Positions 36,923 to 46,406 of a stretch of 64,000 bases of DNA are shown here, piece after piece (the stretch's first letter is position 1; each line of letters starts with the position of its first letter). Under the pieces are notes generated by a model. The model did no database searches. It was not told the origin of the DNA and worked only from the letters and a program-made list of their open reading frames with translations. A program made the position numbers and the translations under genes. This stretch comes from Paenirhodobacter enshiensis (GTDB taxonomy: Bacteria; Pseudomonadota; Alphaproteobacteria; Rhodobacterales; Rhodobacteraceae): NCBI RefSeq assembly GCF_000740785.1, contig NZ_JFZB01000007.1, positions 248,001 to 312,000 on the forward strand, given 5' to 3'.

Positions 36923-36993
36923 TGTATCCTCCCCGACGATTGGCATTGGCAGTCCACGCCTGTCATAAGCGCAAGCGCGGGCGCTGAAAAGGG

Positions 36994-38802
36994 TCAGATC
37001 GGGGCACAGGCGGAGCGCAGCCAGTCGAGCGTTGCGGGCGTGACGAGCGGCCCGATGCGGGTGAGCACCTCGGCGTGGTAGCGGTTCAGCCAGTCGCGTT
37101 CGGCGGGCGTGAACAGCGTGACGTCGATCAGCCGCGTATCGAAGGGCACCCAGGTCAGGTTGCGGAAGCCGAGCCAGCGCCGCGCCGGATCGCCGCCCGC
37201 GACGGGGGCGGGTTCCTCGACCAGCAGAAGGTTTTCGCAGCGGATGCCGAAAGCGCCCTCGCGGTAATAGCCCGGCTCGTCCGACAGGATCATCCCGGCC
37301 TGAAGCGGGATCGTGGACACGCGCGAGATCCGCTGCGGCCCCTCGTGGACCGAGAGCGCGACCCCGACGCCATGCCCGGTGCCGTGGTCGTAATCGAGCC
37401 CGGCCTGCCACAGCGCATTGCGCGCCAGAACGTCGATGTCGCGCCCCGACAACCCGACGGGCCAGCGCGCCAGCGCGATCGCGATCATGCCCTTCATCAC
37501 CAGGGTGAAGGGGGTGACCGCCTCGGCGGGGACCGGGCCCACGGCGACGGTGCGGGTGATGTCGGTGGTGCCGTCGGGATATTGCGCACCGGAATCGACG
37601 AGCAGCAGCTCGCCCGAGCGCACCGGGCGGTCGGTCTTCTCGGTGACGCGGTAATGCACGATGGCGCCGTCGGCCCCCGCGCCGCAGATCGTGTCGAAGC
37701 TGATGTCGAGCAGCAGGTTCGTGGCGCGGCGGAAGTCTTCGAGCGCCTTGACCACGTCGATTTCGCTCAGCCCGCCCTTCGGCGCCTCGCGCTCGACCCA
37801 GGCGAGGAATTCGGCCATCGCCGCGCCGTCGCGCAGATGCGCCGCCTCCATGCCGGCGATCTCGGCCGGGTTCTTGATCGCCTTGGGCAGGATGCAGGGA
37901 TCGTGACCGGCAACGGTCGCGATCTTCGCGGCCTCCAGCGCGTGCCAGACGGCCACGGGCGCGCTCTCGGGGTCGACCAGCACCGGCGCGGCAAGGCCCG
38001 AGAGCGCCTCGGCGAAACTGTCGAGCGGCATCAGCGTGACCGCATCGCCAAGTGCGGCGCGCACCTCGGCCGGCACCTTGCCGGGCTCGATGAACAGCAC
38101 GGCGCGGCCATCGGCGTGCAGCACGGCGAAGCTCTGCACCACCGGATTGCACGCCACGTCAGAGCCGCGGATGTTCAAAAGCCACGAGATCGAGTCGGGC
38201 AGTGTCAGCACCACCGCGGCGGCGCCTGCGGCGGCGACGGCCGCGCCGATCCGGGCGCGTTTGGCCGCCGCCGTCTCGCCGGCATATTCGTCGGGCTGGA
38301 TGCGGATCGGGGTGTCAGGGCGCGCGGGCCGGTCGGTCCAGATCGCATCGACGAGGTTCGGCGCGGCGATCAGCTCGATCCCGGTTCCGGCGAGCTCGGC
38401 GCGCAGCGCCTCGATCCGCGCGCGGGTGTGCAGCCAGGGATCGAAGCCGACGCGGCCGCCCTCGGGCAGCGCGTCGCGCAGCCAGTCGGAGGGGCGGGTC
38501 TCGGGCCAGGGGACGGGGGTGTAGACGGCAAGGTCGACCTCGGCCTTGACCTGCACGCGGTAGCGGCCGTCGATGAACACCCCGGCGCGGTCGGCCGCTG
38601 CGATGCAGAACCCGGCCGAGCCGGTGAAGCCCGTCAGCCAGGACAGTCGCGCGTCCGAGGCGGCGACATATTCGCCCTGCCAGGCATCGGCGCGCGGCAC
38701 CACGAAGGCCGAAAGCCCCGCGTCGGTCATGGCATCTCGCAGGGCCGCCAGCCGCGGCGCCCCGGTTTCGGGCGAGGTCTTCGCCGAAAAATTCTGAAAC
38801 AT
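36994..38802 (-). CDS. pepP: Aminopeptidase P (Xaa-Pro aminopeptidase, long form)
   Basis: A 602-residue M24B aminopeptidase removing N-terminal residues before proline. This is the three-domain long form seen in many Alphaproteobacteria and eukaryotic XPNPEP1: two creatinase-like N-terminal domains (RDAMTDAGLSAFVVPRADAW and the region around 180-300) and the catalytic domain. Ligands are seen in LLLVDSGAQYPDGTTDITRT, GTGHGVGVALSVHEGP and ILSDEPGYY, followed by GIRCENLLLV. The start overlaps the cobT stop by one base (TGATG), suggesting translational coupling to cobT, although no functional link is known. Confidence 0.93.
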   Translation of the reverse strand: MFQNFSAKTSPETGAPRLAALRDAMTDAGLSAFVVPRADAWQGEYVAASDARLSWLTGFTGSAGFCIAAADRAGVFIDGRYRVQVKAEVDLAVYTPVPWPETRPSDWLRDALPEGGRVGFDPWLHTRARIEALRAELAGTGIELIAAPNLVDAIWTDRPARPDTPIRIQPDEYAGETAAAKRARIGAAVAAAGAAAVVLTLPDSISWLLNIRGSDVACNPVVQSFAVLHADGRAVLFIEPGKVPAEVRAALGDAVTLMPLDSFAEALSGLAAPVLVDPESAPVAVWHALEAAKIATVAGHDPCILPKAIKNPAEIAGMEAAHLRDGAAMAEFLAWVEREAPKGGLSEIDVVKALEDFRRATNLLLDISFDTICGAGADGAIVHYRVTEKTDRPVRSGELLLVDSGAQYPDGTTDITRTVAVGPVPAEAVTPFTLVMKGMIAIALARWPVGLSGRDIDVLARNALWQAGLDYDHGTGHGVGVALSVHEGPQRISRVSTIPLQAGMILSDEPGYYREGAFGIRCENLLLVEEPAPVAGGDPARRWLGFRNLTWVPFDTRLIDVTLFTPAERDWLNRYHAEVLTRIGPLVTPATLDWLRSACAPI

Positions 38803-40685
38803 CAGTTTCTTGTCCCTGTCTTTCCAAGGGCGCGGGCGCGGGCGCGCGGATCCGCGTCGAACAATGCGGCCAGCTGCTCGGTCATCGCGCCGGCGAGCTG
38901 TTCGACATCGGTGATGGTCACGGCACGCTGGTAATAGCGCGTCACGTCATGGCCGATGCCGATCGCCAGAAGCTCGACCGCGCGGCGCTTCTCGATCATC
39001 GCGATCACGTCGCGCAGATGCTTTTCGAGGAACACCGCCGGGTTGACCGACAACGTGCTGTCATCGACCGGCGCGCCGTCCGAGATCACCATCAGCACCT
39101 TGCGCGATTCCGGCCGCCCCGCCATCCGCCGATGCGCCCATTCCAGCGCCTCGCCGTCGATGTTCTCTTTCAGCAGGCCTTCCTTCATCATCAGCCCGAG
39201 GTTCGCGCGCACCCGCCGCCAGGGCGCGTCGGCGCTCTTGTAAACGATGTGGCGCAGATCGTTCAGCCGGCCGGGCAGGGCCGGGCGCCCCGCCGCGACC
39301 CACTTCTCGCGCGACTGGCCGCCCTTCCACGCCCGGGTGGTGAAGCCCAGAATCTCGACCTTGACCGAGCAGCGTTCGAGCGTGCGCGCCAGCACATCGG
39401 CGCAGATCGCCGCGATGGAGATCGGCCGGCCGCGCATCGAGCCCGAATTGTCCAGAAGCAGCGTCACCACGGTGTCGCGGAACTCGGTGTCCTTCTCGGT
39501 CTTGAAGCTCAGGGGCAGGGTCGGGTTCGTCACCACGCGGGCGAGCTTGCCGGCGTCGAGCGTGCCTTCTTCGAGATCGAATTCCCAGGCGCGGTTCTGC
39601 TGCGCCTGCAAGCGGCGCTGCAACTTGTTCGCCAGACGCGACACCGCCCCCTTCAGCGGTTCGAGCTGCTGATCGAGGTAGGCGCGCAGCCGTTCGAGCT
39701 CGGCCGGCTCCGCCAGATCCTCGGCGCGGATTTCCTCGTCGAACTCTGTGGTGAAGACCTTGTAATTCGGATCGGCCGCCGAGGCGGGCGGCGGCGAGGG
39801 GGGCTCGGGCGGGGTGTCCTGATCGGGGGCCTCGATCTCGTCGCCCATGTCGCTGTCATCGACATCCTCGGACTGCGCCGTCGCCTGCTTCTGGTCGGGC
39901 TGCTGGTCTTGCTGGCTTTCGGCGGCGGCGTCGCTCTCGTCCTGTTCCTCGTCCTGCTCTTCGCCGGACTGGTCTTGGTCCTGATCGTCCTCGGTCTCGT
40001 CGTCGTCCGCGGCGGCATCGTCGTCCATGTTGTCGTCAGGATCGTCGCCAAGCTGATCGCCATAGCCCAGATCCGAGATCACCCGCCGCGCGAGTTTCGC
40101 GAAGGCCGTCTGATCGGCGAGCAGATCGTTGACATGCTCGAAGGACTCGCTTGCGGTCTCCTCGAGAAACGGCCGCCACAGATCGAGGACATGCTCGGCC
40201 GCGGGCGGCAGCTTCCGCCCGGTCGCCATCTCGCGCACCATATAGGCGGCGGCGACCGGCAGCGGCGCTTCGGACTGCGCGCGCATATGGGCATAGCCGC
40301 GCCGTTCCGCCTCGGAGGCGATCTTGGCGTCGATATTGGTCAGCGTGCCGGGCATCTCGCGCGCGCCGAGCGCCTCGCAGCGCGCGGTTTCCATCGCGTC
40401 ATAAAGCGCCTGCGCCATCTCGCCCGAGGGGTTGTAGCGCGACCCGACACCCGCATCGTGGAACTTGTGGCGCAGTGCCAGCGCATCGGCGGTGCCGCGC
40501 GCGAGCATCACCTCGTCGCGCGTCATGCGCCGGCTGACCTGCGGCAGGCGCATCTGATCGCCTGACACTCCCGAGGGATCGACCGAATAGGTCACCGTCA
40601 TGTCCGGCGCATCGGCGAGCGTCTTGGTGGCCTCGGCCAGGGCCTTCTTGAACGGATCTGCGGGGTTGTCTGCAGGCTTGGTCAT
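38802..40685 (-). CDS. cobT: Cobaltochelatase subunit CobT
   Basis: A 627-residue subunit of the ATP-dependent aerobic cobaltochelatase, which inserts cobalt into hydrogenobyrinic acid a,c-diamide. The N-terminal domain (1-210) is followed by a very acidic, Gln-rich linker at about 212-310 (runs such as [16 protein letters not shown]), then a C-terminal von Willebrand A domain with the MIDAS motif [15 protein letters not shown]. Length and layout match CobT. cobS lies upstream with a 169-bp gap on the same strand. The large subunit CobN is not in the window. Confidence 0.96.
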   Translation of the reverse strand: MTKPADNPADPFKKALAEATKTLADAPDMTVTYSVDPSGVSGDQMRLPQVSRRMTRDEVMLARGTADALALRHKFHDAGVGSRYNPSGEMAQALYDAMETARCEALGAREMPGTLTNIDAKIASEAERRGYAHMRAQSEAPLPVAAAYMVREMATGRKLPPAAEHVLDLWRPFLEETASESFEHVNDLLADQTAFAKLARRVISDLGYGDQLGDDPDDNMDDDAAADDDETEDDQDQDQSGEEQDEEQDESDAAAESQQDQQPDQKQATAQSEDVDDSDMGDEIEAPDQDTPPEPPSPPPASAADPNYKVFTTEFDEEIRAEDLAEPAELERLRAYLDQQLEPLKGAVSRLANKLQRRLQAQQNRAWEFDLEEGTLDAGKLARVVTNPTLPLSFKTEKDTEFRDTVVTLLLDNSGSMRGRPISIAAICADVLARTLERCSVKVEILGFTTRAWKGGQSREKWVAAGRPALPGRLNDLRHIVYKSADAPWRRVRANLGLMMKEGLLKENIDGEALEWAHRRMAGRPESRKVLMVISDGAPVDDSTLSVNPAVFLEKHLRDVIAMIEKRRAVELLAIGIGHDVTRYYQRAVTITDVEQLAGAMTEQLAALFDADPRARARALGKTGTRN

Positions 40686-40854
40686 GGCTTTGGTAAATCA
40701 CCGCTGAAACGTTGCGACAAGGGTCCGGACGGGCCGGGCCTGGCGGGATGCGCGCTGATCGCGGCCGGGGGCCGAAGCCCCGTGCCGCCTGCTGTCCCTG
40801 CCGTGCCTGAGACGCGCGCGGCACCCCGAAGACGCCGCGGGCAGGGGCAGGGTC

Positions 40855-41841
40855 TTACTTCATCGCCAGCGTGGCGGCGGATTCGGGCAGTTCCTCGTCG
40901 AAGAGGCGCTGATAGAATTCGGCCACGGTCGAGCGCTCCAGCTCATCGCATTTGTTGAGGAAGGTCAGCCGGAAGGCATAGCCCACGTTGCGGAAGATCT
41001 CGGCGTTCTGCGCCCAGGCGATCACCGTGCGCGGGCTCATCACCGTCGAGAGATCGCCATTCATGAAGGCGGTCCGGGTCAGGTTCGCCACATGCACCAT
41101 CGAGGAGATGGTCTTGCGGCCCTTCTCGGTGTTGTAGTTCGGCACCTTCGACAGCACGATCGCCGCCTCGGCATCGTGGCTGAGGTAGTTCAGCGTGGCG
41201 ACCAGCGACCAACGGTCCATCTGGCCCTGGTTGATCTGCTGCGTGCCGTGGTAAAGGCCCGTGGTGTCGCCCAGGCCCACGGTGTTCGCGGTGGCGAACA
41301 GGCGGAAATACGGGTTCGGGCTGATCACCTCGTTCTGGTCGAGCAGCGTCAGCTTGCCCTCGGCTTCCAGAACGCGCTGGATCACGAACATCACATCGGC
41401 GCGGCCGGCATCGTATTCGTCGAAGATGATCGCGGCCGGGTTGCGCAGCGCCCAGGGCAGGATGCCTTCCTGGAACACCGTGACCTGCTTGCCGTCGACC
41501 AGCTTGATCGCGTCCTTGCCGATCAGGTCGATGCGGCTGACGTGGCTGTCGAGGTTCACGCGCACCGTGGGCCAGTTCAGCCGCGCGGCGACCTGTTCGA
41601 TATGGGTCGACTTGCCGGTGCCGTGATAACCCTGGATCATCACCCGGCGGTTGTAGGCAAAGCCCGCCAGGATCGCCATCGTGGTGTCGGGATCGAACTT
41701 GTAGGTCGGATCGAGGTCCGGCACCCGCTGGGTGCGCTCGGCGAAACCCTTGACCTTCATGTCGGTATCGACGCCGAAGACTTCGCGGACGTCGATCTCC
41801 TCGGTCGGTTTGGCATTGATTTCGAGCATCGTCTCGGACAT
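40855..41841 (-). CDS. cobS: Cobaltochelatase subunit CobS
   Basis: A 328-residue AAA+ ATPase forming hexameric rings with CobT for cobalt insertion. Walker [15 protein letters not shown], Walker [14 protein letters not shown] and a sensor region [19 protein letters not shown] are clear. The N-terminus [20 protein letters not shown] is family-typical; the ATG at 41841 is preferred to the longer frame. Divergent from the DUF808 gene. The start region has a GCGGAG-like spacing that is unremarkable. Confidence 0.96.
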   Translation of the reverse strand: MSETMLEINAKPTEEIDVREVFGVDTDMKVKGFAERTQRVPDLDPTYKFDPDTTMAILAGFAYNRRVMIQGYHGTGKSTHIEQVAARLNWPTVRVNLDSHVSRIDLIGKDAIKLVDGKQVTVFQEGILPWALRNPAAIIFDEYDAGRADVMFVIQRVLEAEGKLTLLDQNEVISPNPYFRLFATANTVGLGDTTGLYHGTQQINQGQMDRWSLVATLNYLSHDAEAAIVLSKVPNYNTEKGRKTISSMVHVANLTRTAFMNGDLSTVMSPRTVIAWAQNAEIFRNVGYAFRLTFLNKCDELERSTVAEFYQRLFDEELPESAATLAMK

Positions 41842-41933
41842 CTGCGGAGCCTTCCTGTCACCCTTGCGCCTGTCGCGCTTTCGCTCAGAGTTGTGGAACA
41901 TATCGCGCCCCTCCGCAAGGGCCGCGCCGGGTC

Positions 41934-41961
41934 TTGCGCCCGCGTTCGGCGTCCTTACATT
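41934..41961 (+). promoter_or_regulatory. Candidate promoter of the DUF808 gene
   Basis: TTGCGC and TACATT separated by 16 bp, ending 25 bp before the ATG. Plausible sigma-70-like pair in a cramped 145-bp divergent region. Confidence 0.35.
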
Positions 41962-41986
41962 GCACCTGACTGTATCGGAGGCAGAC

Positions 41987-42952
41987 ATGAGCGGCTTGCT
42001 GGCCCTACTCGACGACGTCGCGGGAATCGCGAAGATTGCGGCGGCTTCGGTCGACGATGTGGCCGGGCAGGCGGCGCAGGCCGGGGCCAAGGCTGCGGGC
42101 GCGGTGATCGACGACGCGGCGGTGACACCGAAATACGTCCACGGCTTCGCCGCCGCCCGCGAGCTGCCGATCGTGGGCAAGATCGCGCTCGGCTCGATCC
42201 GCAACAAGCTGGTGTTTCTGCTACCCTTGGCGCTGATCCTGTCGTCCTTCGCGCCCTGGGCGATCACGCCGCTTCTGATGCTGGGCGGCGCCTATCTGTG
42301 CTACGAGGGCGCCGAGAAGATCCTCGGGGCGCTCTTCCCCCATCACGGCACCGAGGCCGAGGACGCCGCCGAAGGCTCGCCCGAGGAACTCGAAGCCGAC
42401 AAGGTCTCGGGTGCGGTGAAGACCGATTTCATCCTCTCGGCCGAGATCATGACCATCGCGCTCGCCTCGCTGACCGCGGGCCAGCCGGTCTGGCTGGAGG
42501 CGCTGGTGCTCGCCCTCGTCGGCATCGGCATCACTGTCGCGGTCTATGGCGGTGTGGCGCTGATCGTGAAGATGGACGATGTCGGGCTCTGGATCGCGCG
42601 CAACGCCAGACTTTCAGCGACGCGCGCTTTCGGGCGCGCGATCGTGCGCTTCATGCCCTGGTTCATGAGCGCACTGATGGTCGTGGGCACCGCGGCGATG
42701 CTTTGGGTGGGGGGTAACATCGTGCTTCACGGGGCTGCGGCCACCGTCTGGGCCGCCCCCTACGAGGCGATCCATCACCTCGCCGAGACGCTGACCGCTT
42801 CGGCCCCCGCCGCCGCGCGCGAGGCGCTGTCCTGGGCAGTCACCGCGCTGTGCGACGGACTGTTCGGGGTGATCCTCGGCACGCTGCTGATCCCGGTCGC
42901 GACCCGCCTGATCAATCCGCTGATCGCGCTTTTCCGCCGCCGCACCGCCTGA
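41987..42952 (+). CDS. DUF808 (YedI-type) inner-membrane protein
   Basis: A 321-residue membrane protein starting [20 protein letters not shown], the conserved DUF808 opening. [20 protein letters not shown] and [20 protein letters not shown] follow, then [16 protein letters not shown] and [14 protein letters not shown]. About six TM segments can be counted. Function is unknown; the family is widespread in Proteobacteria. CGGAGG provides the ribosome-binding site. A hairpin terminator and a repeat copy follow immediately. Confidence 0.92.
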   Translation: MSGLLALLDDVAGIAKIAAASVDDVAGQAAQAGAKAAGAVIDDAAVTPKYVHGFAAARELPIVGKIALGSIRNKLVFLLPLALILSSFAPWAITPLLMLGGAYLCYEGAEKILGALFPHHGTEAEDAAEGSPEELEADKVSGAVKTDFILSAEIMTIALASLTAGQPVWLEALVLALVGIGITVAVYGGVALIVKMDDVGLWIARNARLSATRAFGRAIVRFMPWFMSALMVVGTAAMLWVGGNIVLHGAAATVWAAPYEAIHHLAETLTASAPAAAREALSWAVTALCDGLFGVILGTLLIPVATRLINPLIALFRRRTA

Positions 42953-42977
42953 GGCGACGACAGGAGCAGACACGAAG

Positions 42978-43008
42978 AAGGGGCGGGCATCGCGTGCCGC
43001 CCCTTTTC
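42978..43008 (+). terminator. Terminator after the DUF808 gene
   Basis: AAGGGGCGG and CCGCCCCTT form a 9-bp stem with a 10-nt loop, followed by TTTCTTTC. The T-tract merges with repeat copy 8. Confidence 0.78.
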
Positions 43009-43071
43009 TTTCATCTTTCCGAAAATATCCCGGGGGAGTCCGGCCCCGGGCCGGACGGGGGCAGAGCCCCC
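43008..43071 (-). repeat. Intergenic AAATATCC-family repeat, copy 8
   Basis: TTCTTTCATCTTTCCGAAAA, TATCCCGGGGGAG, TCCGGCCCCGGGCCGGA, GGGGGCAGAGCCCCC. Lies between convergent genes. Confidence 0.8.
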
Positions 43072-43109
43072 TTGCGACGGCCGGCTCGAAAACTCCCCTT
43101 CCGCTCGCC

Positions 43110-43736
43110 TCACTTGAAGTTGCGGCTTTCCTTGATCTGATCCCAGGCCCAGACCACCTCCTGCAGCATTTCTTCCTGCGAGCGGTCGCCGCCGTTCATG
43201 TCCGGATGCAGCACCTTGATCAGCGCCTTGTATTGCGCGCGGATCTCGGTCTTCGACATGGTTTCGCGCGCATCGAGGATCTCCAGTGCCTTCCGCTCGG
43301 TCGGCGGCAGCTTGCGCCCGATGGTGGTGCGGCCGGGGTTCTGCGTCGCGTTGTCTCCAAGCATCTCATGCGGGTCGGTGATGCCATGGCGCGCCCAGCC
43401 CATTTCCTCGCGCGATTTGCCCATCGGACGGGTGGGGCGCTCCCACACCGTCGCATTGTCGAGGAAGCGCTGGAATTCCTCCTCGGACTGGCCCTGAAAA
43501 TAGTTCCAGTTCAGATTGTATTCGCGCACGTGGTCTTTGCAGAACCAGAAATAGTCGTCGAGCACCTTGGGGCTTTTCGGCGCCCGGTACTTGCCTGGCT
43601 GATCGCAGCCTTCATGATCGCACGTCCGGGTCGAGGTCTCGAATGCCCCCGACATGCCGCGCCTGCCTTTGGTGCGCCGCTTCTTGTCGGCCGCAGCCGA
43701 GATGTTGAAGCTGAAAGGATCGCCACCGGTGGTCAT
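43110..43736 (-). CDS. J-domain (DnaJ-like) protein
   Basis: A 208-residue protein with its J domain at the C-terminus. LEILDARETMSKTEIRAQY is helix I-II and LIKVLHPDMNGGDRSQEEML carries the HPD motif needed to stimulate DnaK. The N-terminal part has a Cys/His set, CDHEGCDQPGKY and YFWFCKDHVREYN, likely to bind zinc. This domain order, with a Cys-rich region first and the J domain last, is the reverse of DnaJ itself. A specialised co-chaperone is the likely role. The ATG at 43736 is used because the sequence from it is compact and ends the upstream region. Confidence 0.88.
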   Translation of the reverse strand: MTTGGDPFSFNISAAADKKRRTKGRRGMSGAFETSTRTCDHEGCDQPGKYRAPKSPKVLDDYFWFCKDHVREYNLNWNYFQGQSEEEFQRFLDNATVWERPTRPMGKSREEMGWARHGITDPHEMLGDNATQNPGRTTIGRKLPPTERKALEILDARETMSKTEIRAQYKALIKVLHPDMNGGDRSQEEMLQEVVWAWDQIKESRNFK

Positions 43737-44062
43737 TGCTGCCTCTTGCCTGTCTTTCTTGGGTCTGCGCCGTCAGCCGTCCCTTCGGGAAGGGGGCGGT
43801 CGGTGCGCCGACTCGGGGGGGGCAGTTTAGGGAATTCGACGCGAGTTGGAAGGGGGAGGGACGCGGGCGCGGCGCGATGGTGCTCGCACGCCCTTCACCC
43901 CCGTTCCGGTGTTCGTCTTCTCCGGTTCGACCGGCCCGCCGGGCGAACCCGTCCGAAGCCGGGCGCGCCCGGATCCCGCGCCCGAGGCGGTGCAGCTGCG
44001 AGGGGGGGCGATACGCTCGCTCCCTGTGCGCGCTTCGCGTGTCTTCCCCCCCCGCGAGGGTC
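43737..44062. other. Intergenic region between the DUF4177 and J-domain genes
   Basis: 326 bp, strongly G-rich on the plus strand with several runs of six or more Gs or Cs. No RNA gene, no repeat of the common family and no plausible ORF with a ribosome-binding site was found. It should hold the J-domain gene promoter. Confidence 0.5.
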
Positions 44063-44455
44063 TCAGGCCTCGTCCTCTTCCGCCGGGCCAAGGCGCGGTG
44101 CGCGCCCCTCGGGGGCGAAGGCCGACAGGATCCGCTCGCGTCGCTCCGCCGGGGTATCGCCAGCCGGTGCCGCCTGGGCACTGCCCGTGCCGTTGCCAAG
44201 CGTCAGCGGTGCCGCGCGTCCCCCGACGGGGCGGCGGAACACCAGAAGATTGTGATAGACCGTGGTTTTCGAGGTCAGCCCGCTGCGTTCCTCCGCGGGC
44301 AGGGTCTCGGCGCGGCAGTATTCCCAGCCGCCCGCCGCCATCTCGTTCATCGCGCTCTCGAGAGCATGGGCGAAGCGCTCCGCCCCGGTTTTCAGACCGC
44401 GTTCCTTCTCGCCCTTCACCGGCGCGGGAACGACCTTGTATTCGTATGACTGCAT
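44063..44455 (-). CDS. DUF4177 domain protein
   Basis: A 130-residue protein. Residues 1-75 match DUF4177: MQSYEYKVVPAPVKGEK, then FAHALESAMNEMAAGGWEYC and TVYHNLLVFRRP. The remaining 55 residues are a proline- and alanine-rich, acidic tail (ending GPAEEDEA) likely to be disordered. Function of the domain is unknown. It stands between gatB and the J-domain gene, with long gaps on both sides. Confidence 0.85.
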   Translation of the reverse strand: MQSYEYKVVPAPVKGEKERGLKTGAERFAHALESAMNEMAAGGWEYCRAETLPAEERSGLTSKTTVYHNLLVFRRPVGGRAAPLTLGNGTGSAQAAPAGDTPAERRERILSAFAPEGRAPRLGPAEEDEA

Positions 44456-44577
44456 CTCATGCCCCTTTTGGCCCGCGCTTCTAGACCTTCTGCATCCCGG
44501 GTCAAGAAACGATGACGCGAGCTGCCTGAAATCCCCGATCCGACCGGAGATCCGTCCGGCCGGGCGCCGCTTTCATG

Positions 44578-44602
44578 AAAAAGGCGCCCTGCAAGGGCGC
44601 CT
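44578..44602 (-). terminator. Rho-independent terminator after gatB
   Basis: AGGCGCCCT and AGGGCGCCT form a 9-bp stem with a 3-nt loop; on the minus strand it runs into TTTTTCATG. Lies 22 bp past the gatB stop. Confidence 0.82.
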
Positions 44603-44624
44603 CCCGTGTTCCGCTCCCGCACCC

Positions 44625-46139
44625 TTACAGGCCGAGCTTCTCCGCAACGATCTTGTTCACAGCCGCCGGGTTCGCCTTGCCGCCCGAGGCCTTCATCACC
44701 TGACCGACGAACCAGCCGATCAGCTTCGGGTTGGCGCGGGCCTTCTCGACCTCGGAGGGGCTCTTGGCGATGATCTCGTCGACCACCTTCTCGATCGCGC
44801 CGGTGTCGGTGACCTGCTTCATGCCGCGGGCCTCGACGATCTCGGCCGGTTCGCCGCCTTCGGTGAAGACGATCTCGAACAGATCCTTGGCGATCTTGCC
44901 CGAGATGTCGCCCTTCCTGATCAGCGCGATGATCGCGCCGAGCTGCGCCGGGCTGACCGGGCAGGCGTCGAATTCGGTGCCGTCCTTCTTCAGCCGGCCG
45001 AACAGGTCGTTGATGACCCAGTTCGCCGCCTGCTTGCCGTCGCCGCAGGCCGCGACCACCGCCTCGAAGTAATCGGCGTGCTCCAGCTCCGCCGTCAGCA
45101 CCGAGGCATCGTAATCCGACAGCCCCAGCTCCTCGATGAAGCGCCGCTTCTTGGCGTCGGGAAGTTCCGGCATATTCGCCGCGATCTCGTCGACCCAACC
45201 CTGCTCGATCTCGAGCGGCAGCAGGTCCGGGCAGGGGAAGTAGCGGTAATCGTGCGCCTCTTCCTTCGAGCGCATCGAGCGCGTCTCGTTCTTGTCGGGA
45301 TCGTAGAGCCGGGTCTCCTGATCGACGCTGCCGCCGTCTTCGAGGATGGCGATCTGACGACGTGCCTCGTAGTCGATGGCGGCCTGAATGAACCGCATGG
45401 AGTTCATGTTCTTCAGCTCGCAGCGCGTGCCGAGATGGCTGAAATCCTGGGTTTCCTGATATTTCTCATACTGGCCGGGCTTGCACACCGAGACGTTGAC
45501 GTCGCAGCGCAGGTTGCCGTTCTGCATGTTGCCGTCGCAGGTGCCGAGATAGCGCAGGATCTGGCGCAGCTTGACCACATAGGCCGCCGCTTCCTCGGGG
45601 CCGCGGATGTCCGGGCGCGAGACGATTTCCATCAGCGCGACGCCGGTGCGGTTGAGATCGACGAAGGACATCGTCGGATCCATGTCATGGATCGACTTGC
45701 CGGCATCCTGTTCGAGGTGGATGCGCTCGATGCGCACGCGCCGCTCGATGCCCGGCTCCATTTCGACGATGACCTCGCCCTCGCCGACGATCGGGTGATA
45801 GAGCTGGCTGATCTGATAGCCCTGCGGCAGGTCCGGATAGAAATAGTTCTTCCGGTCGAAGGCCGAGCGCAGGTTGATCGCGGCCTTGAGCCCGAGGCCC
45901 GAGCGCACCGCCTGCGCGATGCAATATTCGTTGATCACCGGCAGCATCCCCGGCATCGCCGCGTCGACGAAGGCGACGTGCGAGTTCGGTTCCGCGCCGA
46001 AGCCGGTCGAGGCGCCGGAGAACAGCTTGGCGTTCGAGCTGACCTGCGCGTGGATTTCCATCCCGATCACCAGTTCCCAGTCGCCTTTCGCGCCTGCGAT
46101 GACCTTGGGTTCGGGGGCTTTGGTGCTGAGATCGAGCAT
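44625..46139 (-). CDS. gatB: Aspartyl/glutamyl-tRNA amidotransferase subunit B
   Basis: A 504-residue GatB, the kinase-like subunit that activates misacylated Glu-tRNA-Gln or Asp-tRNA-Asn before amidation. [20 protein letters not shown] opens the cradle domain; [18 protein letters not shown] and [12 protein letters not shown] follow. The C-terminal helical and YqeY-like tail domain ends [10 protein letters not shown]. The start at 46139 gives the usual length. GatA and GatC are not in the window, so the genes are dispersed. Confidence 0.97.
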   Translation of the reverse strand: MLDLSTKAPEPKVIAGAKGDWELVIGMEIHAQVSSNAKLFSGASTGFGAEPNSHVAFVDAAMPGMLPVINEYCIAQAVRSGLGLKAAINLRSAFDRKNYFYPDLPQGYQISQLYHPIVGEGEVIVEMEPGIERRVRIERIHLEQDAGKSIHDMDPTMSFVDLNRTGVALMEIVSRPDIRGPEEAAAYVVKLRQILRYLGTCDGNMQNGNLRCDVNVSVCKPGQYEKYQETQDFSHLGTRCELKNMNSMRFIQAAIDYEARRQIAILEDGGSVDQETRLYDPDKNETRSMRSKEEAHDYRYFPCPDLLPLEIEQGWVDEIAANMPELPDAKKRRFIEELGLSDYDASVLTAELEHADYFEAVVAACGDGKQAANWVINDLFGRLKKDGTEFDACPVSPAQLGAIIALIRKGDISGKIAKDLFEIVFTEGGEPAEIVEARGMKQVTDTGAIEKVVDEIIAKSPSEVEKARANPKLIGWFVGQVMKASGGKANPAAVNKIVAEKLGL

Positions 46140-46251
46140 GTCCGCGTCTTCCGTTTCAGATCCTTGCCGATCTTCTAGGCCAGCAGGCGGGCCGGGGCAA
46201 GTTCCGAAGCCCGATGCCTGAATCGGCGGAGATCTCTCGTCCCCGCGGTCG

Positions 46252-46309
46252 AGGGGGCTCTGCCCCCGCCCTTCGGGCCCCCCGGGATATTTGTGGAAAG
46301 CCGAAAGAG
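46252..46309 (+). repeat. Intergenic AAATATCC-family repeat, copy 9
   Basis: GGGGGCTCTGCCCCC, GCCCTTCGGGC, CCCCCGGGATATTTGTGGAA, AGCCGAAAG. Faces copy 10, 17 bp away. Confidence 0.82.
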
Positions 46310-46326
46310 AAAGCGTGACTCCCTGT

Positions 46327-46391
46327 CTTTCGGCTTTCCACAAATATCCCGGGGGTGAATTGGCCGCAGGCCAAGAGGGGGCAGCGCCCCC
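46327..46391 (-). repeat. Intergenic AAATATCC-family repeat, copy 10
   Basis: CTTTCGGCTTTCCACAAATA, TCCCGGGGGTGAATT, GGCCGCAGGCC, AAGAGGGGGCAGCGCCCCC. With copy 9 it makes a second head-to-head pair, between dnaB and gatB. Confidence 0.82.
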
Positions 46392-46406
46392 TTCTTCCGG
46401 GCGGGA

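Noticed and set aside
43737-44062. G-rich stretch as a small gene or G-quadruplex regulator
   Set aside because: Open frames there lack ribosome-binding sites and conserved sequence; G-runs are irregular, so a quadruplex is not well supported.
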